From Pirellulales bacterium (GTDB taxonomy: Bacteria; Planctomycetota; Planctomycetia; Pirellulales; JACPPG01): 64,000 nt of DNA. This document shows, piece after piece, positions 34,633 to 43,020 of this stretch. The notes under the pieces are model-generated. The model ran no database searches, was not told the DNA's origin, and saw only the letters and a program-made list of their open reading frames with translations. Position numbers and translations under genes: made by a program. The stretch is from the NCBI GenBank assembly GCA_036499395.1, contig DASYDW010000116.1:93832-157831 (forward strand), read 5' to 3'. Positions within the stretch are counted from its first letter, which is position 1. The number at the start of each line of letters is the position of its first letter.

Positions 34633-34664
34633 TTGTGAACCATAACGTCCTTTATGGTTCACAA
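34633..34664. repeat. Inverted repeat: candidate recombination core or operator
   Basis: The arms TTGTGAACCATA and TATGGTTCACAA are perfect complements of 12 bp separated by 8 bp. The geometry fits a tyrosine-recombinase crossover site, or an operator for the recombinase promoter. It is 14 bp upstream of the recombinase start. Confidence 0.7.
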
Positions 34665-34745
34665 ACATTCAGCCTTTTGGCAAGCCCCCATGCGGTGGCG
34701 TGTTCGGCACTTCATGCTTGCTGGCGCACATTCTCGCAACTGACC

Positions 34746-34851
34746 TCAAGCCGATTTTCTTAAAACCGCAAATCGTGATAGCCTTCTTCCTGGGTAGAAG
34801 TTGCTATCGCAAAATGGTTTTACTCGCGCTCTTTCGTCGACGGCACACCGT
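34746..34851. repeat. Long direct repeat, copy A
   Basis: This 106-bp copy matches 35462-35566; the right 60 bp or so are identical, the middle differs. It can fold imperfectly on itself (ttaaaacc / ggtttta at the outside, cttc / gaag near the tip). Copies lie on both sides of the HEAT-repeat gene, 716 bp apart. Confidence 0.88.
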
Positions 34852-34922
34852 GGATGGAAGGGCGTGATAGCTGGTGACTCACCAGTGCGCCTGGCTGAAT
34901 GGCTTCAGTCGAGGAGCTGAAG

Positions 34923-35321
34923 ATGAGTGAGAACAAATACGTAACAAGGTGGATTGAGCAGTTGAATGACAGTGATGTCTATGTCCGTCGGCGTGCAGCT
35001 TTGGCACTCGGGAACAATGGACCCGAAGCAAAAGCTGCTCTTTCGCAATTATGCGAAGCTCTAAAGGACAGCGATGTCGGTGTCCGTTGGCGTGCAGCTT
35101 GGGCGCTCGGGAATATTGGACCTGAAGCGAAAGCCGCAGTGCCGCAATTACGCGAGGCGTTAAAGGACAGCGATGTCGGTGTCCGTTGGCACGCAGCTTC
35201 GGCGCTCGGGAAGATTGGACCCGAAGCGAAAGCCGCAGTGCCGCAACTACGCGAGGCGTTAAAGGACAGCGATGTCGATGTCCAAGGCGCGGCTTCCGCG
35301 GCACTTCAGATGATTGGATGA
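34923..35321 (+). CDS. HEAT-repeat protein with near-identical repeats
   Basis: This 132-aa protein consists of about three and a half HEAT (PBS lyase-type) units of 33 residues, with the pattern 'EALKDSDVGVRWRAAWALG' then 'IGPEAKAAVPQ'. Two units are almost identical at DNA level (99-bp period), implying recent tandem expansion. ATG 34923 follows GAGGAG. It is a scaffold or binding protein with no enzymatic motif. It lies between two 105-bp direct repeats next to a tyrosine recombinase and may be a movable cassette. Confidence 0.85.
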   Translation: MSENKYVTRWIEQLNDSDVYVRRRAALALGNNGPEAKAALSQLCEALKDSDVGVRWRAAWALGNIGPEAKAAVPQLREALKDSDVGVRWHAASALGKIGPEAKAAVPQLREALKDSDVDVQGAASAALQMIG

Positions 35322-35461
35322 TGAATGAGGTTGATGGTGACAAGCTGACGTGTTTCGATGGAGCGCGTCAACTAACCACCGAATAGGGTTTAGTCGCAAC
35401 AGCAACTTCGCCCTATTCGATCTGCCATCATCCTCGTCCAAACTAGCAAATACAGCTCACG

Positions 35462-35566
35462 TCAAGCCGATTTTCTTAAAACCGTAAATCGTCGCACACT
35501 TCCCCTGGGTAGAAGTTGCTATCGCAAAATGGTTTTACTCGCGCTCTTTCGTCGACGGCACACCGT
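35462..35566. repeat. Long direct repeat, copy B
   Basis: This matches 34746-34851; the segment from 'ctgggtagaagttgctatcg' to the right end is identical. It lies 140 bp after the HEAT gene stop. No third copy was seen. Confidence 0.88.
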
Positions 35567-35822
35567 CCGGAGCCGCGGGGCACTGACGGCAAGACCTTAT
35601 TAGTGCGGGATCAAAGATTAGTGGCTGAGCTGCGGACGCAGAAGCTCAAGGATACTTTTGAGTAGGAGCCTGAATTGGGATTGTCGATCGCCACGGCAAA
35701 GTTCGACTTTGTTCGAGATTCCACGGAAGGTCCGAGTCCACTCTCGATGCCAGCCAAAGCTAGCGAACTGATCTTACCTAAAGCGAAAAAAAGTCTGAAA
35801 TCTGCGATTGCATTCGACGCTT

Positions 35823-36140
35823 CTACCGCGGCGGTTCGCTCTCCACCACCGTGCCGTCTTCTCGTATCCGATTTCCATCTGGCGTAACGTACGTCCGTTG
35901 TGAATCGCCGCCGGGCAAGTTCGAAGTCACCGCATCCCACGCGCCGCTGAATCATCGCAGCACAGGTCTGTTTGCGAGTTCAGCTTTTGGATCGGGAGAA
36001 GTCGCCACTTGGTACATTCCAATCGCCGCCCAGGTGAGGGATCCAAAGAACGACACGCTGCCAATCACAAGCGCGATGGCGGCGGCGACAGCGCGACGCT
36101 GCACAGACTTCGTTGCCTCGTTATTAGCATTCGGTTGCAA
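35823..36140 (-). pseudogene. Small membrane protein gene interrupted by in-frame TGA
   Basis: From a TTG at 36140 (preceded by GGAGAA) the frame encodes 62 residues with one membrane helix ('AVAAAIALVIGSVSFFGSL') ending '...ELANRPVLR', then TGA at 35954-35952. The same frame continues for 42 credible residues ('VTPDGNRIREDGTVVES') to a TAG. The gene at 36512-36808 has a similar plan: helix, '...ELQNRPLA', then a hydrophilic tail. The TGA may be a mutation, a readthrough site or a sequencing error. The start is tentative. Confidence 0.45.
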
Positions 36141-36184
36141 GATTGTTCTCCAGAGAAGGATGGTGATCTGGACATTATGAGTTG

Positions 36185-36266
36185 CCTTCGTCGGCCTGTC
36201 ATCGTCGGGGCTCGCCCCGCTGAGGCCGAAGGCCCTTGGCCCCGACGATGATGGGCCGCACGAAGG
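36185..36266. other. Long imperfect hairpin
   Basis: Outer CCTTCG/CGAAGG and inner CATCGTCGGGG/CCCCGACGATG (36200-36210 with 36240-36250) arms pair, with smaller GC hairpins between. It sits between two minus-strand genes and lacks a T-run, so it may be an mRNA-processing or protein-binding structure, not a standard terminator. Confidence 0.5.
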
Positions 36267-36511
36267 CTCTTCTCCCCTAGCCTTTGTTGGTCGGATTCCA
36301 AAGGGCTCGGCAACTAATTGCTGCAATCCAGCAACCCCAGAATGGAGTTCGCCGCAATTCCGAAAATTGCTCGAAGTGCTGTAAATCGCCGATTCGGTCG
36401 CTATACTGAGGGCACACCACTTGCGTCTGCCGAGTGCAAAAATACAAGGTAGACCTGTCCTCGCCTCCGGGCAGTGAATAACAAGGAGGCATTTTTCTTG
36501 CGCCGCGGTCG

Positions 36512-36808
36512 TCACTGACCGTCGTCCTTCTTCGGCAGCGCCGGATGCTTTAGCGGCTTCTGCATTTCCTTCGCCCATGACGGCTTGAGATTGTCGCTAA
36601 CCCACATGCAAGCGCGAGCCAGTGGCCTGTTCTGAAGCTCCGTCACCGGGTCTTCAGCTGAGTTGACCGCGACCATATCGAAGCACACCTTCACGCCGAG
36701 AATAATCAGCAGCGCGCCTGGCAATATTCCGAGTAATACGATTCCCATACTCGGCTTGCTCTTCTTCGACCCATCGTCCGTTGTCTTCAATTCTGAACTT
36801 GTCGTCAT
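36512..36808 (-). CDS. Small single-pass membrane protein of the mobilisation cluster
   Basis: The 98-aa protein has a Ser/Thr/Lys-rich N-terminus, one strong membrane helix ('MGIVLLGILPGALLIILGV') and a hydrophilic C-terminal half ending in Lys/Asp. ATG 36808 has GGAG at the right distance. It follows the 239-aa membrane protein gene by 20 bp. The motif 'ELQNRPLA' resembles the interrupted gene at 35823-36140. Its family is not recognised. Confidence 0.6.
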   Translation of the reverse strand: MTTSSELKTTDDGSKKSKPSMGIVLLGILPGALLIILGVKVCFDMVAVNSAEDPVTELQNRPLARACMWVSDNLKPSWAKEMQKPLKHPALPKKDDGQ

Positions 36809-36828
36809 AGTCGCTCCGATCTTTCGGT

Positions 36829-37548
36829 TCATTGAGGGAGTGCTAGGGGTGATCCCCACTGTCTGTGCATGAGCTGTTTGTAGATGGCCTTGTATCGGAT
36901 CAGCATTCTCTCGGTCGAAGAGTCTTCCCAAGGTAGAGTGATGTCGAATCGATTCGAGGTGCGATCGACCGGCACCTTCATCATCTCTTCGCCGAGATGG
37001 GCGATTAGTAAGGTCAACCGTTCTTCTTGACTTGGAGAACGATCCGCTCCCGCTCTAACCAATTTGAGAACCTCGCCCTCGTACTCGCGCATATCTTCCC
37101 GGTTTAAGACTTGCCTTGGAGTTCGACCGAATTTTGTCCACCAGTCGGAATCAGACGTACTCAGATTGATCGAACGTTGGGTGGTCGTTTGATGCAGAAG
37201 GTAATTGTCGATCGTGTTTCGCATTTCGTGGATTTGGCGGAGAGTGAAACTCAGCCGGTTGTAAAAGTGCTCGACGAGCTTCTCTCGACCGGTGCGGGTG
37301 TGCTGAATGGCTGTGTACTGCTCAAGCACTGCCCACTCTTCCGGATCAATTAGACAAGACAACGGCGTTGCTGGGCGGGCGGAAACAGCGGTTCCTGCGA
37401 ACGAGACGCTGCTTTTGAGAGTGCCGATAATGGGGGCGAGCATCCAAGCGATGGGAGCGAATAATGCGATGCCCAGTACCAAATTGAAAAATCTCTTGGC
37501 GGACAGTCTCGAAAGCGACTCCGCTGCTCGATTTAAGGCGACTTTCAT
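36829..37548 (-). CDS. Membrane-anchored protein of the mobilisation cluster
   Basis: This 239-aa protein has an N-terminal membrane helix ('FFNLVLGIALFAPIAWMLAP') and a helical, charged extramembrane domain. I do not recognise a family. Its start overlaps the end of the 62-aa membrane protein gene by 4 bp (ATGA), and it lies in the same transcription unit as the coupling ATPase. It could be part of a transfer or envelope complex; this is inferred from position only. Confidence 0.65.
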   Translation of the reverse strand: MKVALNRAAESLSRLSAKRFFNLVLGIALFAPIAWMLAPIIGTLKSSVSFAGTAVSARPATPLSCLIDPEEWAVLEQYTAIQHTRTGREKLVEHFYNRLSFTLRQIHEMRNTIDNYLLHQTTTQRSINLSTSDSDWWTKFGRTPRQVLNREDMREYEGEVLKLVRAGADRSPSQEERLTLLIAHLGEEMMKVPVDRTSNRFDITLPWEDSSTERMLIRYKAIYKQLMHRQWGSPLALPQ

Positions 37549-37733
37549 TTCTGGCCCCTCTCCGTTTGCTCGGAAGGATCTACGTTCGGAGTAGGATCAC
37601 TAGTAGTGTGGTTCGTGAGCCACGCGATGAACACAACAATACCAGCGAGCAAGAGGAGTCCAAACCAAGCCGGGAATCGGCTGTTGTCGATTCGGATCTC
37701 CGGCGTCGGCGATTCAAGGGGGACGCGCTTCAT
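37545..37733 (-). CDS. Small single-pass membrane protein
   Basis: The 62-aa protein has a charged N-terminus, a helix ('WFGLLLLAGIVVFIAWL') and a short polar tail. It sits between the coupling ATPase gene (6-bp gap) and the 239-aa gene (4-bp overlap), so translational coupling is likely. Small proteins in such positions can stabilise coupling-protein complexes, but this is not shown. Confidence 0.65.
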   Translation of the reverse strand: MKRVPLESPTPEIRIDNSRFPAWFGLLLLAGIVVFIAWLTNHTTSDPTPNVDPSEQTERGQK

Positions 37734-37739
37734 AACTCA

Positions 37740-40700
37740 TCAAGCTCCGGGGCGTCTTCTTCGAAGTGCTTTCTTGAATTTCTTTTGGAGCGCATCGTGT
37801 GCCTGTAGCTGCTCCAGATAGAACTCCTCCATCGGATCGGCCTCATCGCCGTTCGCCTGCGATGCACTGACTTTTTCTTCGGGCTGCGGTTCTGGATTCT
37901 CTGCGGGACCGGGCGGCGGATCTTCCAGTACTCGCGGAGTTACGATCGGAGCGTTTGCTTTGGTTTCTTCGAGCTTCGCCGACACAAGATATTTCTCTTG
38001 TGGCGGCCAGCTTGATTTCGACAAGCTCCGGTAATGCTCGTCGGCCAGGTGATATACGGAGTCCATCACGAACGCCATTCCACCGTACTGGGCGAAGCCC
38101 ATTCCTCGACGAACGCACGCGATGTTTCTTCCAGGTGCATCCGTCGCGAGGAGAATGTCATTGAGTGACAGTCGAGAGTGGCGTCCTTCTGACACGCTCA
38201 TCGACTGTGGGCCAAACGTGAAAAGCGACGGCACGAACGACCAACTGCGAAGGCCAAAAATGGTTTCCCCTGCGGTGTCCATCAAATCGTAGATGTCTCC
38301 CCGACTCCCGGCCCCAAAGACTTGACGAAAGCGAGTGTTCGTCCGAACCGCATCCACCAGATCCGCATCAACGCTCTCAAGGTCGGCAAGCGATTGGTTT
38401 GAAAGAATGCAGCCGATATTCATGCTGCGTGCTTGCTGCAAAAACAGCTCGATGTTTTTTGCGACAATGCGCTGGAATTCATCGACGACCAAGAACACTT
38501 GGTGCTGCCTGGAGGTATGTGCCTGGGCGGTCGCGAGCAAGGAGTAGAGAAAGATCCGTGCGATTTCTGCCGTGGTCGAAATACCTGCCGCCGGCGGCAG
38601 CGCGACATAGAGAGCTTGGGGTGTGGTAAAAAGATCGTCCAAGTCGATCGACGCATTTAGAACCGGGTCCGGCGTGCCATTTGCCGGACTTGCGTTAAGG
38701 GCCTCGAACCGTGCCAATCGTCTAATCGAGGATCGCACATTGCTCCCCGCCTTTTTGCTTTCCGCGTGCAGCGGAAATCGGTCAGAACCGTCGAGAACGC
38801 GTTCTAGCGCGGTGAAGCTGTCCACTTCGGGGAAATTACGAAGAGCGAAGTTAAGAACTTCGAAATTCGCATCGCCGTAGAATTTCCGGCCATAATCGTT
38901 TCCGTAATGCAGACCGAGGGCCGCTTGGAGCAAATCGGTGCGCTGATCCGGCGTCAACTTCTTCATCATCGCTTGGCGGAGCGGGTTAAAGGCATACGAC
39001 GATCGCCCGACAACAGTGGTGAACCAGCGAAAGTCGTATGTCGGGTGATAACGGTTAGCTCTTCTAACCCGTTCGGTGATTCGTGCCGACTCGTCGCGCA
39101 AGCACTCAAAAAGCAACTGGTCATCTGCTTTCAAATCGACGACCACGACCGAACAGTCGCCCCGGCGCATTAGCTGGGAGAGCAGCGGCAAGATTCCCAT
39201 ACTGGTTTTTCCGGAACCGGAATCGCCAAGAATATGCGCATGCTCGCGAAACACGTCGCGATGAACCAAAACCGGACTGTCGTCACGGGCGTTCGTCCCC
39301 AACAGAACGCTGTTCTTCTCGGTCTCATCGCCGGAGGCTTGGATGCGATCAACGAGATTTGGCCAATTGTTCGTTGTAAAGACTCGTTCGCGCCAATTCG
39401 AGTCGGACATGTCTTCGACACCGGCAAGCGTGCGACCGATCATGCCAGTGCAAAGCCCGACAATCGCGCTGAGCGTGGCAGCAAATGGCACGAAAACTTG
39501 TAAAAGTACGGATGCGAGCCGCCGCACGAACTTGGAGAGAAGCTCGTAGACTTTGCCTTCAGAGTGAGCAACTTCGGCAGCGTCTTCGTCGCGGAACTTC
39601 CTTTCAAGCTCTTCGCGCCGACGCTGGATGTATTCTTCGGCGTCAGCCGGTGACTTGGCGCGAAGCTGGGCAAGCTCACTTGCGGAAAACGTGGGCAAGT
39701 CTCGTTCTCGACGCCTCTCGGCTATTTTGTCCGCGTCGCTTTTTTTATGCTTCTCGACCTCTTCTGTGAGCCTGTTGAGAATTTTCAGCTGCTTCGCCAT
39801 CAAGTCATCAAATGTGACCGGCGGTTCGTTCCCAATACTACCGACCCAGACGCAGGCCCAAGAGAGAATCATGCCGACAAAAAACCACTTTCTCACGGTG
39901 CACGTCCCAGCGGGACTTTGATGCACTCCGGCACCGTGCGTGTTTAGCCGGTTGTACGTCGCCCACTCAACTACAGCGTGCCAAAGAGCGACAAGTTGCC
40001 GATGAATAAAGAATGTCCGTCGCCGAAAGACGAACGCAAAAATTGCGTCAGTGGCTCCGCCCCAAAGGAGTCCTAGCAGTGCGACTTGAAAGAAAGTCTT
40101 GGTCGCTCCTTCAAACCCCGGCTCCTCCGCTAGGTGCTTCAAGAGAAGCCACGCCGAAGGAATCAGAATCAGGAAGTTGACTGGATAGAATTCTGAGCCG
40201 GGCGGCGATCGCCACGGCCTGAACCACCTCGCCTTCCAAAAGTCGCGAATCAATCGCGACATCTCTCCGGACATCGGTGCGGCTGTTTTCAGATACAAGA
40301 AATGTGTGGCAAGTGAATTTGCGAAAAATGGCAAAGCTAGGATCGCAAAAATCAACGCGGAGAGCGAAAACGGAACCTCACGCACGAGACTCGACAACAC
40401 GATGACTGATACAGCCGCAAGCAACCACCCAAAGGTCGGCCACTTCGCGGCAAAAATTCCGAGCACGATCATAGTCGCTGCCGCGAGCAGGCCGATGGTA
40501 TTCAGCCCCCCGTGGAGCAGTGGGATCGGAATTCTCTGCGAGACCCATCCGAGAAGAGATGCAGTCGCTGCGGTGACGCAAATCGTGATCAGCGTTTGTC
40601 GCTGAATGACAGCCGGAGGGCTTTGATAGACCGGGTAATCCAGTTCGACCTTGGAAATGTCTGGCAGCCGGTCAACCTGCAACGGGTTGTCCGGCGACTG

Positions 40701-40754
40701 GTAGGAGCTTCCTGGCAGCAGCCGCAGGACGGCTGCAATGAGTCGGCTATACAT
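37740..40754 (-). CDS. VirD4/TraG-type coupling ATPase
   Basis: This 1004-aa protein has several N-terminal membrane helices (about residues 55-330, in groups) and a long coiled-coil stretch with an 'EEYIQRRREELERKF' segment. A C-terminal P-loop ATPase domain follows: Walker A 'LGDSGSGKTSMG' near residue 513 and Walker B 'FLVVDEFQRI' near 756. 'IGCILSNQSLADLE' resembles the TraD/TraM-recognition region. Such proteins bring single-stranded DNA and relaxase to a transfer channel. The C-terminus is Pro/Glu-rich. It overlaps the preceding gene by 8 bp. No channel genes are seen, so it probably works with another element's machinery or in an undescribed way. Confidence 0.88.
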   Translation of the reverse strand: MYSRLIAAVLRLLPGSSYQSPDNPLQVDRLPDISKVELDYPVYQSPPAVIQRQTLITICVTAATASLLGWVSQRIPIPLLHGGLNTIGLLAAATMIVLGIFAAKWPTFGWLLAAVSVIVLSSLVREVPFSLSALIFAILALPFFANSLATHFLYLKTAAPMSGEMSRLIRDFWKARWFRPWRSPPGSEFYPVNFLILIPSAWLLLKHLAEEPGFEGATKTFFQVALLGLLWGGATDAIFAFVFRRRTFFIHRQLVALWHAVVEWATYNRLNTHGAGVHQSPAGTCTVRKWFFVGMILSWACVWVGSIGNEPPVTFDDLMAKQLKILNRLTEEVEKHKKSDADKIAERRRERDLPTFSASELAQLRAKSPADAEEYIQRRREELERKFRDEDAAEVAHSEGKVYELLSKFVRRLASVLLQVFVPFAATLSAIVGLCTGMIGRTLAGVEDMSDSNWRERVFTTNNWPNLVDRIQASGDETEKNSVLLGTNARDDSPVLVHRDVFREHAHILGDSGSGKTSMGILPLLSQLMRRGDCSVVVVDLKADDQLLFECLRDESARITERVRRANRYHPTYDFRWFTTVVGRSSYAFNPLRQAMMKKLTPDQRTDLLQAALGLHYGNDYGRKFYGDANFEVLNFALRNFPEVDSFTALERVLDGSDRFPLHAESKKAGSNVRSSIRRLARFEALNASPANGTPDPVLNASIDLDDLFTTPQALYVALPPAAGISTTAEIARIFLYSLLATAQAHTSRQHQVFLVVDEFQRIVAKNIELFLQQARSMNIGCILSNQSLADLESVDADLVDAVRTNTRFRQVFGAGSRGDIYDLMDTAGETIFGLRSWSFVPSLFTFGPQSMSVSEGRHSRLSLNDILLATDAPGRNIACVRRGMGFAQYGGMAFVMDSVYHLADEHYRSLSKSSWPPQEKYLVSAKLEETKANAPIVTPRVLEDPPPGPAENPEPQPEEKVSASQANGDEADPMEEFYLEQLQAHDALQKKFKKALRRRRPGA

Positions 40755-41457
40755 TGCGTGCGCCTGGGAGGAGCTGAATCAGTTCGGGAACATGCTCGAC
40801 GCGAAAGAGAACGCTTGTGGGCAAAGTATTCAGGGCACCGGCAATCTGGTCTCGTTTCTCGGCAGTCATTGTCACCACGGCAACGACAAATCTGCCCTTG
40901 TCGATGTAGTCGAGAAGTGCCGGAACGGATCGCCGCGGCTCGATGATGTCTTGCTTGACGCTCCGGACAATGTGCTCTGTCGTCCCGCCGCCCTCAACCC
41001 AGATATGCCCTAGTCGTACGGTGTCGTTCTCGGAGTCGAGATAGTAGTGGCTCGAATCGACACCTCGAACAAGAATCTGCGGGAAGCGTTTTGCGATTTC
41101 GCTCACACGAAGTTTTTCGCGTCGTGCGCCGGTGCGTGCGCAAAACATGAGCACTCCAAAATCTCTGTAGAGTGCTATCGGCCCCAACGCACCGAGCCTT
41201 CGCGCTGCTAAGCCGAAGAGCCTGGCCCCGGCCTTGCCGAGTGTGAAGTAGCTGTTGGAACCGTAGAGAGGATGGCTTTCTAGGAAATCGTGATCGCAAA
41301 GTCTGGAGGTGACTTTGGTCACGGCGTTTCGATCGCAGTCGGCGAAGAAGAGCTGGTGGAGGATCTGCGGCGTCGTTACGCGATACCGCATGACGTGATC
41401 GAGCAGATCGTAGTCACGCTCCTGAAGTCTGGGATTTCGTCGGGGATGACTGCTCAT
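40747..41457 (-). CDS. Replication-relaxation-type winged-helix protein
   Basis: The 236-aa protein has an N-terminal winged helix ('RLQERDYDLLDHVMRYRVTT' with 'RLCDHDFLESHPLYG'), matching the replication-relaxation family found beside mobilisation genes. It ends with 'SVLFRVEHVPEL', typical of the domain's last strand. It overlaps the coupling ATPase gene by 8 bp. The family is thought to help open or bind DNA at transfer or replication origins. The structured non-coding region upstream (41596-42054) would be a plausible target. Confidence 0.75.
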   Translation of the reverse strand: MSSHPRRNPRLQERDYDLLDHVMRYRVTTPQILHQLFFADCDRNAVTKVTSRLCDHDFLESHPLYGSNSYFTLGKAGARLFGLAARRLGALGPIALYRDFGVLMFCARTGARREKLRVSEIAKRFPQILVRGVDSSHYYLDSENDTVRLGHIWVEGGGTTEHIVRSVKQDIIEPRRSVPALLDYIDKGRFVVAVVTMTAEKRDQIAGALNTLPTSVLFRVEHVPELIQLLPGARNV

Positions 41458-41595
41458 CTCGCAGGCGGCGGCTAGCCGGTAATACGGGCAAGGTAGTGAC
41501 CATAATCCAACTCGTAAGCAAATACTTAGACCTCACATATTAGTCTCTGAGTATCGCGCAACCAAGGATTGCAGGAGAACTTCTGCAAATCGAAA

Positions 41596-42054
41596 CGGCA
41601 CCTCGCTTGGCACATGGCCACTGGTGCGAGGTGCCGCGAATCTCGCGGTTCCGATTCGTCTCGGCGTTTCGCCAAATTCCAAATATGGAATCTGGGCCGC
41701 TACTGCGGCCCGTCCGGGGAGCCATTCCAAGCGACAGCTTGGAATGGGGGCGGAGCGTTCAGCGAAGCCCCGGCTGGCACCCGGCCCCAGCCGGGTCCAG
41801 ACGCAAGCCACCACCGGCCCTAGCCGGTGTGGCGCAAGCCCGTTCAGGGCTCTGGCCGTTCAGGCCGGAAAAAAAGGGCGGCGACTAGCCGCTCGGTTTT
41901 TGGTGGGGTGGTGGGCGGAATGTTCGTACCGCGAGAGCGGTGCGAAATTCCGCAGGAGCATCTCCCAAGTGCGCAGCACTGGGGAATGCGCGGTGCGCGA
42001 TTTTGTGGCACCCCATGCCAGAGGAAAGTAGGCCAAGCGGAGAACCGCTTGGCC
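41596..42054 (+). ncRNA. Hairpin-array region: candidate structured RNA or transfer origin
   Basis: No gene fits here, yet at least ten hairpins follow one another. Clear ones are CGGCACCTCGC/GCGAGGTGCCG (41596-41636), GGGCCGC-TACT-GCGGCCC (41694-41711), CATTCCAAGC-GACA-GCTTGGAATG (41723-41746), CCCGGC-CCCA-GCCGGG (41780-41795), ACCGGC-CCTA-GCCGGT (41813-41828), and GCGGAAT...ATTCCGC enclosing ACCGC-GAGA-GCGGT (41915-41952), which is a GNRA loop on this strand. Others are GCAT...ATGC enclosing AGTGC-GCA-GCACT (about 41958-41989) and GGCCAAGCGG-AGAA-CCGCTTGGCC (42031-42054). Strand is chosen from the GNRA loop. An oriT or single-strand-binding role is the alternative. Confidence 0.4.
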
Positions 42055-42069
42055 GGTGCTAAGGCTACT

Positions 42070-42468
42070 TCAGTCCTCGTCCGGTAGCATGATGGTTATG
42101 ACCGGTTCGAGATTGTCGCCGGGGCCGCAAAGAGATTTGACTTCGACCTCCTCTAATTTCTCGTGCTCGTTCAAAACCGAAACTCGAAATCGAATCTCAG
42201 AGCTGTTGTCCTTCGATTTTCGAATCGAGAAAAGCAGAACATTCAAAACGTCCCACAAGCGGCCAATCTCATCCTGATGTCCAAGCTCGGGCGGGACAGC
42301 GATGAGCTTGTGCCAGGCCGCGTCAGTCATTGCGACCGGGAAGCGGAATCCAGCTTCTCGAGCGGTCTCGCTGACATCGATCAACACGCCATCTTCAATT
42401 GCCTCTGCGCGAGTGTAAACATGGATAAGATCCCAGCCGTCACGACGTAGGTCATTTTCTTCGCTCAT
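42070..42468 (-). CDS. DUF6573 family protein
   Basis: This 132-aa acidic protein has the family pattern 'DGWDLIHVYTRAEAIEDGVL', 'DVSETAREAGFRFPVA', 'GRLWDVLNVLLFSIR' and a C-terminus 'PVITIMLPDED'. The family is common on plasmids and conjugative elements and is of unknown function. It ends just before the hairpin array on the minus strand. Confidence 0.85.
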   Translation of the reverse strand: MSEENDLRRDGWDLIHVYTRAEAIEDGVLIDVSETAREAGFRFPVAMTDAAWHKLIAVPPELGHQDEIGRLWDVLNVLLFSIRKSKDNSSEIRFRVSVLNEHEKLEEVEVKSLCGPGDNLEPVITIMLPDED

Positions 42469-42546
42469 ATGGATGCATCTCCAAAAGGCCCACCGAATCA
42501 GAACTCGGTGGGCTGTTGAATCAAAAAGTCTGCCTAAGCCTTGCGA

Positions 42547-42939
42547 CTACCAACGGAACCAGCGGCGTGTGCTCTGCCTGTCGGCCCGTTTGATCCATCG
42601 CTTCGCCTCATACAGACCACGCATCGCGTCCTGAAGATCGCAGATGTGGAACGAGCGGAATTTTCCCCCTGCGTAGTTCGGAACCGGCATCCGGTATTGA
42701 TCAACTCGCCAGGTGATTGAGCCCCAATCGTTTTGCTCGGCCCAGATACGGGTCAAGATTCGACCGTTCGTCAGAGAGTGTGCAGGTCGGTCTTTTTTCT
42801 CCGTGCGAGTTGTGGTTTCAGCGTTTGGCGTTTTGCCGGCACTCGCGCCGTTGCTGAGTTGTCCATTGACGTGATGGTATTGGTTCAAGGTTTCCATTTT
42901 TTCACTAATCGATAGTCCGGCACTTGCAGCACCGGTCAT
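42547..42939 (-). CDS. Small basic protein of mobile elements, unknown function
   Basis: The 130-aa protein has a polar N-terminal third and a C-terminal part with 'ILTRIWAEQNDWGSITWRVD', then 'FHICDLQDAMRGLYEAKRWI'. I have an impression of similar proteins on planctomycete plasmids but cannot name a family. GGAGGG lies 12 bases before the ATG; M15 (42897) is an alternative start. It shares direction with the DUF6573 gene and may be co-transcribed. Confidence 0.6.
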   Translation of the reverse strand: MTGAASAGLSISEKMETLNQYHHVNGQLSNGASAGKTPNAETTTRTEKKDRPAHSLTNGRILTRIWAEQNDWGSITWRVDQYRMPVPNYAGGKFRSFHICDLQDAMRGLYEAKRWIKRADRQSTRRWFRW

Positions 42940-42967
42940 TAATCACTGAGCCCTCCCCCACCTACAA

Positions 42968-43020
42968 TTTTTTTGGTGTGGGGGGCTTTCGCATTTTCTG
43001 AAGCCCCCCACAGCAAAAAA
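42968..43020. terminator. Bidirectional terminator
   Basis: The stem TGTGGGGGGCTT / AAGCCCCCCACA (42977-42988 with 43001-43012) has T-rich sequence on its left (42968-42974) and A's on its right (43015-43020). It could stop minus-strand transcripts coming from the HD gene. Confidence 0.85.

Noticed and set aside
34746..35566. The 105-bp repeats as integron attC sites
   Set aside because: They fold only partly and lack the RYYYAAC/GTTRRRY ends; the nearby recombinase also lacks an evident integron-specific insertion.
35952..35954. The in-frame TGA as a selenocysteine codon
   Set aside because: There is no redox motif around it and no recognisable SECIS hairpin just downstream; readthrough or mutation is simpler.
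35611..35955. A 114-aa frame starting in an ATGA overlap with the small membrane protein gene
   Set aside because: Its composition is poor, while the frame continuing through the TGA gives a far more protein-like peptide, so the latter was preferred.
41596..42054. Hairpin array as a CRISPR array or simple tandem repeat
   Set aside because: The stems differ from one another and there are no regularly spaced identical repeats; no cas genes were seen anywhere in the window.
35823..42939. A relaxase or type IV secretion channel
   Set aside because: I looked for relaxase His-triads and VirB4-like ATPases and saw none; only the coupling ATPase and accessory proteins are supported.
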